DNA from: Oceanospirillaceae bacterium
Lineage (GTDB): Bacteria > Pseudomonadota > Gammaproteobacteria > Pseudomonadales > Litoribrevibacteraceae
Length of the DNA: 64,000 nucleotides
Reading direction: 5' to 3'
Assembly: GCA_015665455.1 (NCBI GenBank)
Contig: JADFAD010000003.1
Span: 372,001 to 436,000, forward strand
In this document: in pieces, positions 37,552 through 46,699 of the stretch
How positions within the stretch are numbered: position 1 is the first letter of the stretch
Layout: each line of letters opens with the position of its first letter
The notes under the pieces: model-generated
What the model was told of the DNA's origin: nothing
Databases searched by the model: none
The model's input: only the letters and a program-made list of their open reading frames with translations
Made by a program: the position numbers and the translations under genes

Positions 37552-39699
37552 ATGAATAAATCTAATAAAAAATATTACATATACCCGGCAGTTGGTATTG
37601 CGCGTGTAGGTAACAGTGAATCAGAGTTTCTTGTTTCACCAGAAGTAATCAATCAGAAAATAGACCCATCACAAAATTACAAAGACAAAGACGGTAAGGT
37701 GAAACCACAGGCCGCAAAGTTCCGTATTTATGCAATGGATGACAAAGGCAAAGTGCTAGAAGAAGTGGTCAGTAATGAGTCCGTTAGTATCGAATGGAAT
37801 GTTCACATTGCCAATAGAAAAGCAATTAATTATGAATTCCAAAATGCAATGGACTTGGGCAGCCTGTCTCTCGATTGCAATTTACGTAATCCCAAAATCA
37901 TAGATTTGGATGAGCGAAAAACAAAACTATTATTGGATCCCGGCGAGCGTTCTATTAAAGGTATTAACCGCAACCCTTTAAACGCAACGACGCCGGGTGA
38001 ATACAGCTTTGATACCGCCAAATTTTACGAAGACACGGTTTACCAACAAGACGTTTACTTAGGTGAATTACGTACCGATGACCAAGGGCGGTTACTGGTC
38101 TTAGGTGGAAGAGGAAAGTCCGCAAGTTTTGATGGCAAACCCGCTGGCACATTCGCTAACAACAATGGCTGGCATGATGACGTAGCCGATGGCACAGTCA
38201 GAGCCACACTGATTATTGATGGTAAAACATTCGAAGCTGAGCCCGCAATGGTCGCCATAACACCACCGAACTTTGCACCGGGCATACAAGGTACGGTCAC
38301 TCTTTTGGATGTGGTCGAGAATTTATTCGAAAAAGAAAAACTCATTGATCCAATTAAAAAGATATCTTTCTATCAGGATATCTATCCCATATTTAAAAGT
38401 TTAGTGGATAATCAAGCCGTTAATTCCGGCTTCTATTTCTTGTTTGGTGAAAATGCCCCCGGGAATTTCTCCGCTCACCAACTGCTCCAAAAAATATCCA
38501 GTAACGCCGAAGAAAACCTTGAATTACGTCGCTACCTGTTTAACCAATTCAGGCCTTCCGTGTCTGTCGCTAAAGAACAACGAGCGAAGGCTCTAGATGC
38601 ACTGACCGAACAACATCAAGCGAGTGATAGTGATGTCACTGTACAGGTCGGAGAGATTGCACTAAAAGCGATATCTGCCAGTCAAGAAGCAAAACAAGCG
38701 GATCAACTACCCCCATTCTATGGGGATGCCTATGCAGATTATACCGACAACCCATTAGCCAACCTGAGCTTAACGGATCGACAATACGAATTACTGAGAC
38801 GATGGTCAGAAGGTGACTTTACGAATGAAGTGCAAAATTTACCGATCAACAACGTGGATGACCTACCATTACAACAACGTCCACATGCGTTAACCAAAGG
38901 TCACTTGGCCCAATGTCTAGGCGGCCCATTCCACCCAGGTATCGAGTTAACCTGGTTCCTGCGTCTTATTAGCATGTGGAACACCCTAGATTCAATTGAC
39001 CCAATGCGATTGAATATATTGCCAAAAGACCAATCGCCTCAAGATTATTTTGGCCCTGTATTGACGCCAGACATAGCGCTCGCTGAAATGTTTAATGCAA
39101 GTGGCCCTGGCACCTTAACGCGTTTTATGGGCGTACCTTGGCAAACCGATGAAGCCAGTTGTCGGTCAGGACAAGATTATGACCCGGGCTATTATCTGCC
39201 TCTTGCAAGCTTTTGGTCTGCTCGAGTACCAAACCAAGTACTCAGTGAACGCAGCTTTCAGCGCTTGAACGACCAAACGTTACCACCACTCCAGCGCCTC
39301 AAACATCTGGATTACCGTCAAGATTGGTTGAGGTTCTTCCCTTCTACCAAGTATGAAAACCAGATCAATTACATGGTCAGGGATTGGGACAAAATTGGCA
39401 TTATCAAAGAACAAACCATCGACCCGCCACTGGAAGTTGATCAATACCAATTACGCTCGCTGTGGGTAGAATCCGAAGTTAATAAGAAGTTTACGGTTAA
39501 TGATCCGAGCTTCCGTCAACTGTTGCATATGGAAGCCCTTGCCAACGCGAAAGGCGATATATCAGCACCTTCTGACTCAAACTCGGATTATATTCAAAAC
39601 CTACGTACGCTCGAACAGGATGATTGTGACTTTGCTGCTAACTCAGAGCCTAAGCGCCCTACTGTTACTCGTAAGCAATTGTTCGGAGCAGATGGCTGA
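37552..39699 (+). CDS. LodA/GoxA-like CTQ-dependent amino-acid oxidase
   Basis: A 715-residue protein starting YPAVGIARVGNS, the family opening. It is expected to carry cysteine tryptophylquinone and to oxidise an amino acid with H2O2 release, as L-lysine epsilon-oxidase (LodA) does. Candidate cofactor residues are Asp533-x3-Cys537 (TDEASCRSG) and Trp555 in SFWSARVPN. They are only 18 residues apart, where LodA, from memory, has 65 (Cys516-Trp581). No signal peptide, as in LodA. AAAGGA precedes the ATG. The amino-acid substrate is unknown and the lysine or glycine subgroup is not clear. Confidence 0.82.
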   Translation: MNKSNKKYYIYPAVGIARVGNSESEFLVSPEVINQKIDPSQNYKDKDGKVKPQAAKFRIYAMDDKGKVLEEVVSNESVSIEWNVHIANRKAINYEFQNAMDLGSLSLDCNLRNPKIIDLDERKTKLLLDPGERSIKGINRNPLNATTPGEYSFDTAKFYEDTVYQQDVYLGELRTDDQGRLLVLGGRGKSASFDGKPAGTFANNNGWHDDVADGTVRATLIIDGKTFEAEPAMVAITPPNFAPGIQGTVTLLDVVENLFEKEKLIDPIKKISFYQDIYPIFKSLVDNQAVNSGFYFLFGENAPGNFSAHQLLQKISSNAEENLELRRYLFNQFRPSVSVAKEQRAKALDALTEQHQASDSDVTVQVGEIALKAISASQEAKQADQLPPFYGDAYADYTDNPLANLSLTDRQYELLRRWSEGDFTNEVQNLPINNVDDLPLQQRPHALTKGHLAQCLGGPFHPGIELTWFLRLISMWNTLDSIDPMRLNILPKDQSPQDYFGPVLTPDIALAEMFNASGPGTLTRFMGVPWQTDEASCRSGQDYDPGYYLPLASFWSARVPNQVLSERSFQRLNDQTLPPLQRLKHLDYRQDWLRFFPSTKYENQINYMVRDWDKIGIIKEQTIDPPLEVDQYQLRSLWVESEVNKKFTVNDPSFRQLLHMEALANAKGDISAPSDSNSDYIQNLRTLEQDDCDFAANSEPKRPTVTRKQLFGADG

Positions 39700-40781
39700 T
39701 GCCTCAGTATGATGTCATCATCGTGGGTGCGGGGGTTGCAGGTTTGACTGCAGCCTCCTCGCTGGCAAGGCATGGGGTATCTGTTCTCATCGTTGATAGC
39801 GAAGCCAAAGGTGGTTTTAAAACGGGGGAATGTTTAATGGCCGACGCCCTGCCAGTGATGGAGAAACTGGGTTTAAAACAACCTTTTCTCAATGCAGATC
39901 ATCGATCATTACAATCCTATCGAGTGTCGTGGGGTCAACAAAACAGTTATGAACGACACCTGTTAACCCACCCTATGGGCGCGGGTTGGATTGTCAATCG
40001 TGAAGTATTTGATGACATGCTTCTAAATCATTGCCAACTGCACAACGCCGAGATTCGTTGGCAAAGTGCGTTGCATCAAGTGGAGAGAAGCGCCTCTGGA
40101 GAGTGGCTTCTGCACTTCAAAGAAGGTAAAGACGTTCTCTCTGCCAAATTCATCATTGATGCCAGCGGTCGAGCAAGAGCCTTCACTCGAAGGATTAACG
40201 TCCCTAAAACCCAAATTGATAAACTCGTTGCAAGTTGTTGTCATGTGCAAACGGATTGCGAATTATCGGCTAACCAAGCCACCATAGCCAGCGACAAACA
40301 TGGATGGTGGTATTATGCAAAGTACACCAAAACACATGGGAACCTCTGTTACTTTTCTGATGCAGACTTACCTAGGCCATCCAGCCCTCAGCACTTGTTA
40401 GATTCAGCAATGCAACAGCCGTCATTAGCGAGGCTTCTATCAGACTCCGTACCGGTCAGCACTACGTTCAAACGCTATGCCGCATACTCCTCTGCTTTGC
40501 AAGACTGCATAGGCGAAGATTGGTTGGCCATAGGGGATGCAGCTGTGAGTTTTGATCCGTTGTCGTCTTACGGCATGACGTCTGCACTCTCAAGTGCTTT
40601 TTATGCAAGCAAAGCCATATTGCGTTATTTCAATCATACACCACAGTTCCTACAGACCTATCAACAATTAATTCAACAGAACTTTCTGTCTTATCTAGAT
40701 AAACACAATCAGGAATATGAAAAGGTACGAGCAGAAAACAGTGAATTTTGGATGCGAAGACAATCAAATCAAGCAGCCTAA
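39699..40781 (+). CDS. LodB-like FAD-dependent maturation enzyme
   Basis: A 360-residue flavoprotein with the dinucleotide motif VIIVGAGVAGLTAASSLA at the N-terminus, the middle GDAAVSFDPLSSYGMTSAL motif of tryptophan-halogenase/PHBH-like enzymes, and a GWIVNREVFDDMLL segment. Homologues (LodB, GoxB) hydroxylate the tryptophan that becomes CTQ. Its ATG overlaps the LodA-like stop by one base (TGATG), which supports that pairing. Confidence 0.85.
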   Translation: MPQYDVIIVGAGVAGLTAASSLARHGVSVLIVDSEAKGGFKTGECLMADALPVMEKLGLKQPFLNADHRSLQSYRVSWGQQNSYERHLLTHPMGAGWIVNREVFDDMLLNHCQLHNAEIRWQSALHQVERSASGEWLLHFKEGKDVLSAKFIIDASGRARAFTRRINVPKTQIDKLVASCCHVQTDCELSANQATIASDKHGWWYYAKYTKTHGNLCYFSDADLPRPSSPQHLLDSAMQQPSLARLLSDSVPVSTTFKRYAAYSSALQDCIGEDWLAIGDAAVSFDPLSSYGMTSALSSAFYASKAILRYFNHTPQFLQTYQQLIQQNFLSYLDKHNQEYEKVRAENSEFWMRRQSNQAA

Positions 40782-40801
40782 TTATGCCTGATTGAATTAA
40801 G

Positions 40802-40825
40802 TGTGCTGCATGAACTTGCAGCACA
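40802..40825. terminator. Hairpin after the oxidase operon
   Basis: TGTGCTGCA / TGCAGCACA with a six-base loop, 21 bases after the LodB-like stop; no T run, so a weak or factor-assisted terminator. Confidence 0.5.
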
Positions 40826-40920
40826 AACTTACAGTACAATAAGCCCCACAGGAGTTCATCCTTCATACGGAAAAACCTAACACCTAAACTGTAGTAGTCC
40901 AGACTTATATTTTCGGCCAA

Positions 40921-41301
40921 TTACCAGCCAGCGTTTAACTCGTCTTGTAGGTCTTCTTTCAATTCAGCGGGTTCCATAATCCATACTGTCGCATCAGCGC
41001 CAGGAAACACACCAACTTCAAGATTATCGCCTTGCAAACCGGGCACCCATTTTTTAAAGAATTCAGGTAACCCGATACTCTTAGGGCTTAACCCATCATT
41101 AGCTTGCTCACAGTAATCTTCTGCAAATTCAGAACTCGGCCAAACAGGTAAATATTCAAAGCCCTCTTCTTCTGAATGAATCTTTAAAAATTGCTTCTCT
41201 TCATTGATAAGAATCCAGATTTCTCTTTCTTCACCGACCAGACTCAAAAAGAAGTCATACCTATCTTCACAGCTTAACTTCATCACATCTTCTAACTGCA
41301 T
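40921..41301 (-). CDS. DUF2750-domain protein
   Basis: A 126-residue acidic cytoplasmic protein. YDFFLSLVGEEREIWILINEEKQFLKI followed by EYLPVWPSSEFAEDYCEQ matches DUF2750 layout (E-W-L ... WP....A). Function is unknown. The ATG has GAGG eight bases upstream. It stands alone. Confidence 0.82.
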   Translation of the reverse strand: MQLEDVMKLSCEDRYDFFLSLVGEEREIWILINEEKQFLKIHSEEEGFEYLPVWPSSEFAEDYCEQANDGLSPKSIGLPEFFKKWVPGLQGDNLEVGVFPGADATVWIMEPAELKEDLQDELNAGW

Positions 41302-41397
41302 GTTTACTACCTCAATTGAGTTTGGTGTGAGAGCAATACTAAAAATGTGAATTGTAAGGAAGTTATTTCAAAAGGAAACTCTTTTTGGCACCTCGCC

Positions 41398-42270
41398 TCA
41401 CTTTAAACATAATTCAGCTTCAGTGATCACCGTCATTACTCTCCTTGGAAGGACCTTATTAGTATGCGAAGCAAGGTATATTGTCTCACTCACTTTATTT
41501 AGGAGTCGATGCGCCTGAATCTGGTGCTTACGTTCAAACGCTTCAACCGCATAACGAGGCAACACCGTAAAGCCCAACCCCATACTTACGGGCTCAAGAA
41601 TTAGGTTAATTTGATTTGAAAAGCCTGTTCTTCTTAACTGACTTTCGTGCTTGAATTCTGGAAAATTAGCACCTAAAAGCAAGCTTGCATGGTGACTACC
41701 ATCGGGATGGTCTACAAACCCAATTTGCAATAAATCAGCCCAACTGAGTTCGGATTTATTCGCTTCCGTTACCAAGAGAAGTTCCTCCTTTGCGATGGGT
41801 TTGTAATTTACTTCGGCCAAAGCGGGCGGTTTCGTCATAAAGCCAACATCCACTTTATGCTCTGCAATTAACCGCTCGACATCGGCATTCGGTGCAAATC
41901 GATAATCAATCACTAACGCAGGATGATTCTTTTGTAATTGAAGTAACTGACTGTATAACTTAAGCCCTAAACTACCAGGGGATACAACACTGACTCCCCC
42001 TTCATATGGGGGATCAATACCAATTCGTTTTTCAAGATTAGACAAAGCCTCAATAAGTGCGCGTCCTTCATGATACAAACGTTCACCCGCATCTGTAAGT
42101 GTAAACTGTTTGCCATGTCGAGTGAGCAAAGGTTCTTTAAGGTGATCTTCAAGCTTCTTGATATGCTGGCTAACACCGGACTGCGTCATGTTTAGGTGTT
42201 CTGCTGTCCGTGTAAAGTGAGTGACCTCTACCAATGAGCAAAAAGTACGTAGCCAAACAGGATTTATCAT
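41398..42270 (-). CDS. LysR-family transcriptional regulator
   Basis: A 290-residue regulator: N-terminal winged HTH (residues 1-62, HFTRTAEHLNMTQSGVSQHIKKLE) and a periplasmic-binding-like effector domain (90-290). It is divergent from a VOC gene 95 bp away, the usual LysR target geometry. Effector unknown. Confidence 0.92.
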   Translation of the reverse strand: MINPVWLRTFCSLVEVTHFTRTAEHLNMTQSGVSQHIKKLEDHLKEPLLTRHGKQFTLTDAGERLYHEGRALIEALSNLEKRIGIDPPYEGGVSVVSPGSLGLKLYSQLLQLQKNHPALVIDYRFAPNADVERLIAEHKVDVGFMTKPPALAEVNYKPIAKEELLLVTEANKSELSWADLLQIGFVDHPDGSHHASLLLGANFPEFKHESQLRRTGFSNQINLILEPVSMGLGFTVLPRYAVEAFERKHQIQAHRLLNKVSETIYLASHTNKVLPRRVMTVITEAELCLK

Positions 42271-42365
42271 TACAAAACATACTCATAAATATAATAAATG
42301 ATAATTTCAAATTATTATCGATGATTTGTAATCTGTGTACAACTCAAACACAGGAACAAAACCTC

Positions 42366-42866
42366 ATGAAAAATGTATATCCTCGTAATTTTTCGCACAT
42401 TGGAATATCAGTACCCAATCTAGACAAAGCCGTTAAATTCTATACAGAAGTGATGGGTTGGTACTTGATCATGAAACCAACAGAAGTCGTTGAAGATGAC
42501 AGCCCAATCGGTGAAATGTGTACGGACGTATTTGGAAGCAACTGGGATAAGTTCAGAATTGCCCACTTATCAACGGGTGACCGTATAGGTGTTGAACTGT
42601 TTGAGTTTAAGGATCAGGTTAATCCCGAAGACAACTTTGAATATTGGAAAACAGGCGTATTTCATTTCTGCGTCCAAGACCCAAATGTCGAAGAACTTGC
42701 AGAACGAATCGTGGCAGCAGGAGGTAAAAAGCGAATGGAAAAACCACGTTATTATTATCCAGGCAGCAAACCATATCGCATGATTTATATGGAAGACCCA
42801 TTCGGGAACATTCTAGAAATTTACAGCCATAGCTATGAACTCGTATACAGCGAAGGCGCCTACTAG
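42366..42866 (+). CDS. VOC/glyoxalase-family dioxygenase or lyase
   Basis: A 166-residue protein with paired VOC motifs: NFSHIGISVPNLDKAVKFYTEVMGW with metal His, GVFHFCVQDPNVEELAERIVAAGG with His, and YMEDPFGNILEIYSHSYE with Glu. The fold holds a metal for glyoxalase, dioxygenase or fosfomycin-resistance-like chemistry; substrate unknown. I chose ATG 42366 (AGGA ten bases upstream) rather than the upstream in-frame start at 42234, which would overlap the LysR gene. Divergent from LysR. Confidence 0.85.
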   Translation: MKNVYPRNFSHIGISVPNLDKAVKFYTEVMGWYLIMKPTEVVEDDSPIGEMCTDVFGSNWDKFRIAHLSTGDRIGVELFEFKDQVNPEDNFEYWKTGVFHFCVQDPNVEELAERIVAAGGKKRMEKPRYYYPGSKPYRMIYMEDPFGNILEIYSHSYELVYSEGAY

Positions 42867-42908
42867 GCATAGAAAAACTAAGTAGTAGCAAACTAAAGCA
42901 TTGGAAAA

Positions 42909-43349
42909 CTAAAGTAGTTCAAACGCCTGTTCAAAGAGGTGCTTATTCACATCTCTATCTAATATCGAGCACTTTTCTTTGAACAGTTTTACCTCTGCAG
43001 CACTTTGCTTACCGCCACCAACACGAATTAAATAATCTATATATTCAATGAATGCATCCGATTCATCACCAAACTTTTTTCCGACAATGATTTCTTTATC
43101 TACTGGGTATACACCGCAGTTGACCTCATGCGCTTGTTGAGCAGAAATACCGACTTTTACATAACGGTGTTTATCTGCAATTTGATACGCCAACTTAGGA
43201 ATACCTATATTGGTTAACCCAGTAACGATTTCGACATCACCAGTGTTGGCTTTCGAAGCGACTAAACGAGAGATCATTGTTTCCAATAACGCTAGACCGA
43301 GTTCTTCATCAATACGGTTCGAGCTGTGACCGACAATGCCGATTTTCAT
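42909..43349 (-). CDS. SLOG-like Rossmannoid protein of unknown function
   Basis: A 146-residue protein with a MKIGIVGHSSNRID beginning, VEIVTGLTNIGIPKLAYQIADKH, KVGISAQQAHEVNCGVYPVDKEIIVGKKFGDESDAF, and IRVGGGKQSAAEVKLFKEK. The strand-loop layout with VGGGKQS at the end matches the SLOG/LOG-DprA nucleotide-binding superfamily. The catalytic role is not known. It is convergent with the VOC gene. Confidence 0.65.
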   Translation of the reverse strand: MKIGIVGHSSNRIDEELGLALLETMISRLVASKANTGDVEIVTGLTNIGIPKLAYQIADKHRYVKVGISAQQAHEVNCGVYPVDKEIIVGKKFGDESDAFIEYIDYLIRVGGGKQSAAEVKLFKEKCSILDRDVNKHLFEQAFELL

Positions 43350-43466
43350 TGTTAACTTCTTTATTTAAGTAATAATCATTTCCAACCACTCAGATATAAC
43401 CATTGGAACCCAACCTAATTAAGGTTAAAAAGGTTAGGTACCAAATGTTGAGTAAGCTGTTATCGT

Positions 43467-44141
43467 CTACTTTGTTGAAATAAACGCTTCCCCACTATCT
43501 AGCCAAGGCGTACCTCGCATTTTAGGATAGCCTTCCAAAAAGGTAATTTCGGCTCCAGTGTCTTCAGATATTTGTCGAACAATATCTAAGAAAGTCTTTT
43601 CTGTCCATTCTTCAGGCGTACCAACCATAACGTTGGCCGCTTGTCGGCTTAGCTCCATAAACCCACCCTCTTTCTTATTAAAAGTAGCGTAGAGGTCAAG
43701 ATGATACCCCTCTTTATATGGGAATAAACAAGCCGTTAACTTTAGAAGCGACTGGCCAGAAATATCTCTTGTTGCCTGAGCGGTCCAAGACGCACCTTCA
43801 CATGTAGCAATTTTATAACCTATTTGACCTCCGCTAGAAGCAAATGCCGCAAACTTCGATCCCTCGAGAGGGCTTACTAACTTAAATCTACCCGCTTTAT
43901 CTAAAATATCCGAGGATGTAGGAATAGGCCTTGCCTCTTGAGTATCATTTACATTTCTACCCAAGCCATTACTGGCTGATTCCGAAATATCATATCGATC
44001 TGCCTGAGTTTTTATATCAAAAATTCTATAATACTCGACCGTTTTAGATTTCTCGACAAGTGCATTATTCATTGTGCCACACCCCGAAATAAGAAAGGTA
44101 ATGACAGTTAATACTAAAATTTTTTCCATTATTTTTTCCAT
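43467..44141 (-). CDS. Putative lipoprotein
   Basis: A 224-residue protein with a lipobox LISGC near residue 21, so predicted to be membrane anchored by lipidated Cys. The rest has no family I recognise; TEKTFLDIVRQISEDTGAEITFLEGYPKM is its best-defined segment. I chose ATG 44141 with AAGGA upstream; ATG 44129 is a second start with its own GGAA, made by a 12-bp tandem repeat. The GTG at 44165 lacks a ribosome-binding site. Confidence 0.7.
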   Translation of the reverse strand: MEKIMEKILVLTVITFLISGCGTMNNALVEKSKTVEYYRIFDIKTQADRYDISESASNGLGRNVNDTQEARPIPTSSDILDKAGRFKLVSPLEGSKFAAFASSGGQIGYKIATCEGASWTAQATRDISGQSLLKLTACLFPYKEGYHLDLYATFNKKEGGFMELSRQAANVMVGTPEEWTEKTFLDIVRQISEDTGAEITFLEGYPKMRGTPWLDSGEAFISTK

Positions 44142-44151
44142 TATTTTTTCC
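44116..44151. repeat. 12-bp tandem repeat duplicating a ribosome-binding site and start codon
   Basis: Unit ATTATTTTTTCC occurs at 44128-44139 and 44140-44151, with a diverged copy AAAATTTTTTCC at 44116-44127. On the minus strand each exact unit reads GGAAAAAATAAT, joining to G of the next unit to give an in-frame ATG, so the repeat duplicates GGAA-N6-ATG. Confidence 0.8.
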
Positions 44152-44165
44152 TTGTGATTTCTCAC

Positions 44166-44560
44166 TTCAATTATTCGAAGACAGCAATTCTAATCTGGCC
44201 TTTAGCCATTCAACCTATCCTCTATCCTGATGATGAATTGAATACGGTAAAAGTTAGACGCTTCTTATTGACCAAGCCAAAAACTATCTTTAGCCCGATA
44301 AACAAAACATCGAGAAATTACATGTTTATTTAGTGAATAGAAATCGCCAAGAATTATTAGATGTAGGAATGTGTGGGCTGGTTTGCTTTCACAGAGTTCG
44401 TCTGTTTCTATTTTTAATTACTCACAAATAACCGTTTAGTATTTTTTCACTCCCCCCTTGAACCCAAACTCATGTGCCTATATTGAATGAACTAAGCTTT
44501 CTTTAAATACAGAAGAATAATCACTACAGTGAGCCATGAACATTTTATAGGGAAATCAGC
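44166..44560. other. 395-bp spacer between divergent lipoprotein and SDR genes
   Basis: No supportable ORF, hairpin or known operator. It presumably holds both promoters; AT-rich stretches at 44340-44440 are possible but I cannot assign boxes. Confidence 0.5.
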
Positions 44561-45226
44561 ATGTCCAGAACGGTTGTAATAACAGGTGCCAATCGAGGCA
44601 TCGGTCTTGAACTCGCACGCCATTATGTAAGACAAGGTGATAATGTCATTGGAATCTGCCGAGAGACATCCGATGAACTGGATGAGATTGCATCCATGGT
44701 CATCGAGAACATCGATGTCACCAATGCTGACAGCGTTGAACAACTGGCAATAGTACTGAGCAATGAGAACATCGATATTCTCATTAATAACGCAGGGCTT
44801 TTCAGCAATGAGAGATTAGGTAATCTGGATTTTGACAGCATTCAACGTCAGATGGAGGTTAACGCCTACGGCCCGTTGCGTGTTACTGAAGCTCTGTTAT
44901 CCCGACTGTCGGCAGGCAGCAAAATAGTGAGTATTACCAGCCGCATGGGCTCCATCGAAGATAACACTTCGGGCAATTATTACGGCTATCGCGCGTCAAA
45001 AGCAGCATTGAATACCTTCAGTAAATCCTTAGCGATGGATCTCCAGCCAAAAGACATTGCGGTTGCCGTTTTACATCCAGGTTATGTTCAAACTCGCATG
45101 GTAGGTTTCAGTGGTGATATCACACCAGCGGATTCAGCCAATGGTTTAGCACAACGTATTGAGACCCTTACGATGGAAAATACAGGAGGCTTTTGGCATT
45201 CCAATGGCGAAGAATTACCTTGGTAA
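44561..45226 (+). CDS. Short-chain dehydrogenase/reductase
   Basis: A 221-residue NAD(P)-dependent oxidoreductase. Cofactor motif TGANRGIGLELA at 6-17, NNAG in IDILINNAGLF, catalytic Ser (SITSRMGS) and YGYRASKAALN (YxxxK). Close in layout to the C-factor-like single-domain SDRs. Substrate unknown. It is convergent with the sigma-54 activator. Confidence 0.9.
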   Translation: MSRTVVITGANRGIGLELARHYVRQGDNVIGICRETSDELDEIASMVIENIDVTNADSVEQLAIVLSNENIDILINNAGLFSNERLGNLDFDSIQRQMEVNAYGPLRVTEALLSRLSAGSKIVSITSRMGSIEDNTSGNYYGYRASKAALNTFSKSLAMDLQPKDIAVAVLHPGYVQTRMVGFSGDITPADSANGLAQRIETLTMENTGGFWHSNGEELPW

Positions 45227-45255
45227 CGTTCAAGCCAAGCCCTTAAACCTTACGC

Positions 45256-46692
45256 TTAAAAGTTTAATTCATAGCGGTTGATCTTATTGATCAACCCTTG
45301 TCTTGTAATTCCCAACTGCTGGGCACTGCGCGTTTTGTTATTGTCGTTTGTGCTCATGGCTGCTTGAATCAAACGTATTTCTAATTCGATCACTTGCTGT
45401 TCAAGGGTTTTATCAAGCAAATTGGATGTCGGGACCTCAGCCCAGCTTTCCGTGTTTGGAGGATCAATATCCTCCCTTATTAATTGAAGCTCTTGCATTG
45501 AAATAGTCTGCGTCAGACAAATTGCTGCAACGCTTTCTAATGTATTTTTCAATTCTCTGACATTGCCCGGCCAATCTGTCTGATTGAACCAAGTAATCAC
45601 GTCAGACGCCAAACTCAATGTCGATTGATTCTTCTCGTTATAGAGGTTTAATAAATGACGAAGTAATGGAGGAATGTCTTCTCTTCTTGAATCTAACCCT
45701 TGCGTGGAAATGGTCAAGCCTTTGATGCGGTAGTATAAATCATCCCTGAACTCACCTTGTTGCACTGCCAAAGGCAAGTTACGATTCGTCGCAGAGATTA
45801 ATCGAATATCAATTGTTACCAAATCTCTACTTCCTACAGGATAAAAACTGCCTTCTTGCAGAACACGCAACAATTTAACCTGCATCGCTAAAGGCATTTC
45901 ACCAATTTCATCGAGAAACAATGTCCCGGTATCTGCCATGGACAATAGGCCTTTGCGATCGGAATCTGCGCCAGTAAACGCCCCTTTTTTATACCCAAAC
46001 AACTCACTTTCTAACAGGTCGGCAGGAATGGCACCACAATGCACCGAAATAAAAGGTTTGTCTGAGCGACTGCCCAATGCGTGAACCGCATTTGCAATGA
46101 TTTCTTTGCCCGTACCACTGGGTCCTTGGATAAACACTGGTACTTGGGTCGGTGCAATCCGAGAAATCAATTCCCTGATGGCATGAATGTTCTGACTCGC
46201 GCCAATAAGGCCTAAATCATCTTGATGGTTATGGGTTGCTTGAAGCTCTGATTCCAATACGAGAACTTGATGAAGTAGCCGTGTCTTTTCCACCGCTCGA
46301 TCAACAATCACTTTTAATAACTCAGGATCAACCGGTTTAGCGATAAAATCCCAAGCCCCCAATTCCATTGCACGCAATGCCAGTGATCGATCATCATGAC
46401 CTGTTAACACAACAACGGGCACCCCCTCATAGCGAGTAACGTACAACAACCCTTCTTCCGGTTTGAAGCTGGGTGGCAGCGCCAAGTCATGAATCACTAA
46501 ATCAAAACCTTTACCCTCTTCTTTTGCGTCTAGGAACGTTCGTTGGCCGTGCTCGCCATCCCCACGAGTAACCACCTCATAGCCAGCTTGTTGTAACCAT
46601 AACGCGCACAACTCACAAAAAGCTTGCTCATCATCGACCAATAAGATTTTCACTTTTTCTTGTGCCATCTTTTGCTTCTTCTCTTGTTTCAT
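45256..46692 (-). CDS. NtrC-type sigma-54-dependent response regulator
   Basis: A 478-residue response regulator: receiver (about 10-130, phosphoacceptor Asp in LVIHDLALP), AAA+ domain with Walker A GPSGTGKE and the sigma-54 loop GAFTGA at 237-242, and a C-terminal Fis HTH ([18 protein letters not shown]). I chose ATG 46692, which lies just inside the histidine-kinase end; the longer frame to 46818 overlaps the kinase. Its partner kinase is immediately upstream. It is divergent from cioAB, which has a sigma-54 promoter, so it is the natural activator of that operon. Confidence 0.9.
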   Translation of the reverse strand: MKQEKKQKMAQEKVKILLVDDEQAFCELCALWLQQAGYEVVTRGDGEHGQRTFLDAKEEGKGFDLVIHDLALPPSFKPEEGLLYVTRYEGVPVVVLTGHDDRSLALRAMELGAWDFIAKPVDPELLKVIVDRAVEKTRLLHQVLVLESELQATHNHQDDLGLIGASQNIHAIRELISRIAPTQVPVFIQGPSGTGKEIIANAVHALGSRSDKPFISVHCGAIPADLLESELFGYKKGAFTGADSDRKGLLSMADTGTLFLDEIGEMPLAMQVKLLRVLQEGSFYPVGSRDLVTIDIRLISATNRNLPLAVQQGEFRDDLYYRIKGLTISTQGLDSRREDIPPLLRHLLNLYNEKNQSTLSLASDVITWFNQTDWPGNVRELKNTLESVAAICLTQTISMQELQLIREDIDPPNTESWAEVPTSNLLDKTLEQQVIELEIRLIQAAMSTNDNNKTRSAQQLGITRQGLINKINRYELNF

Positions 46693-46699
46693 ATTGAGG

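Noticed and set aside
40630-40920. Minus-strand 96-residue frame overlapping the end of the LodB-like gene
   Set aside because: Overlaps a well-supported gene for half its length, has no family signal and no ribosome-binding site I can see.
42234-42365. Upstream extension of the VOC gene
   Set aside because: Would overlap the LysR gene start and lacks similarity to VOC proteins; ATG 42366 has AGGA.
44142-44165. GTG 44165 as start of the lipoprotein
   Set aside because: No ribosome-binding site and it adds charged residues before the signal peptide.
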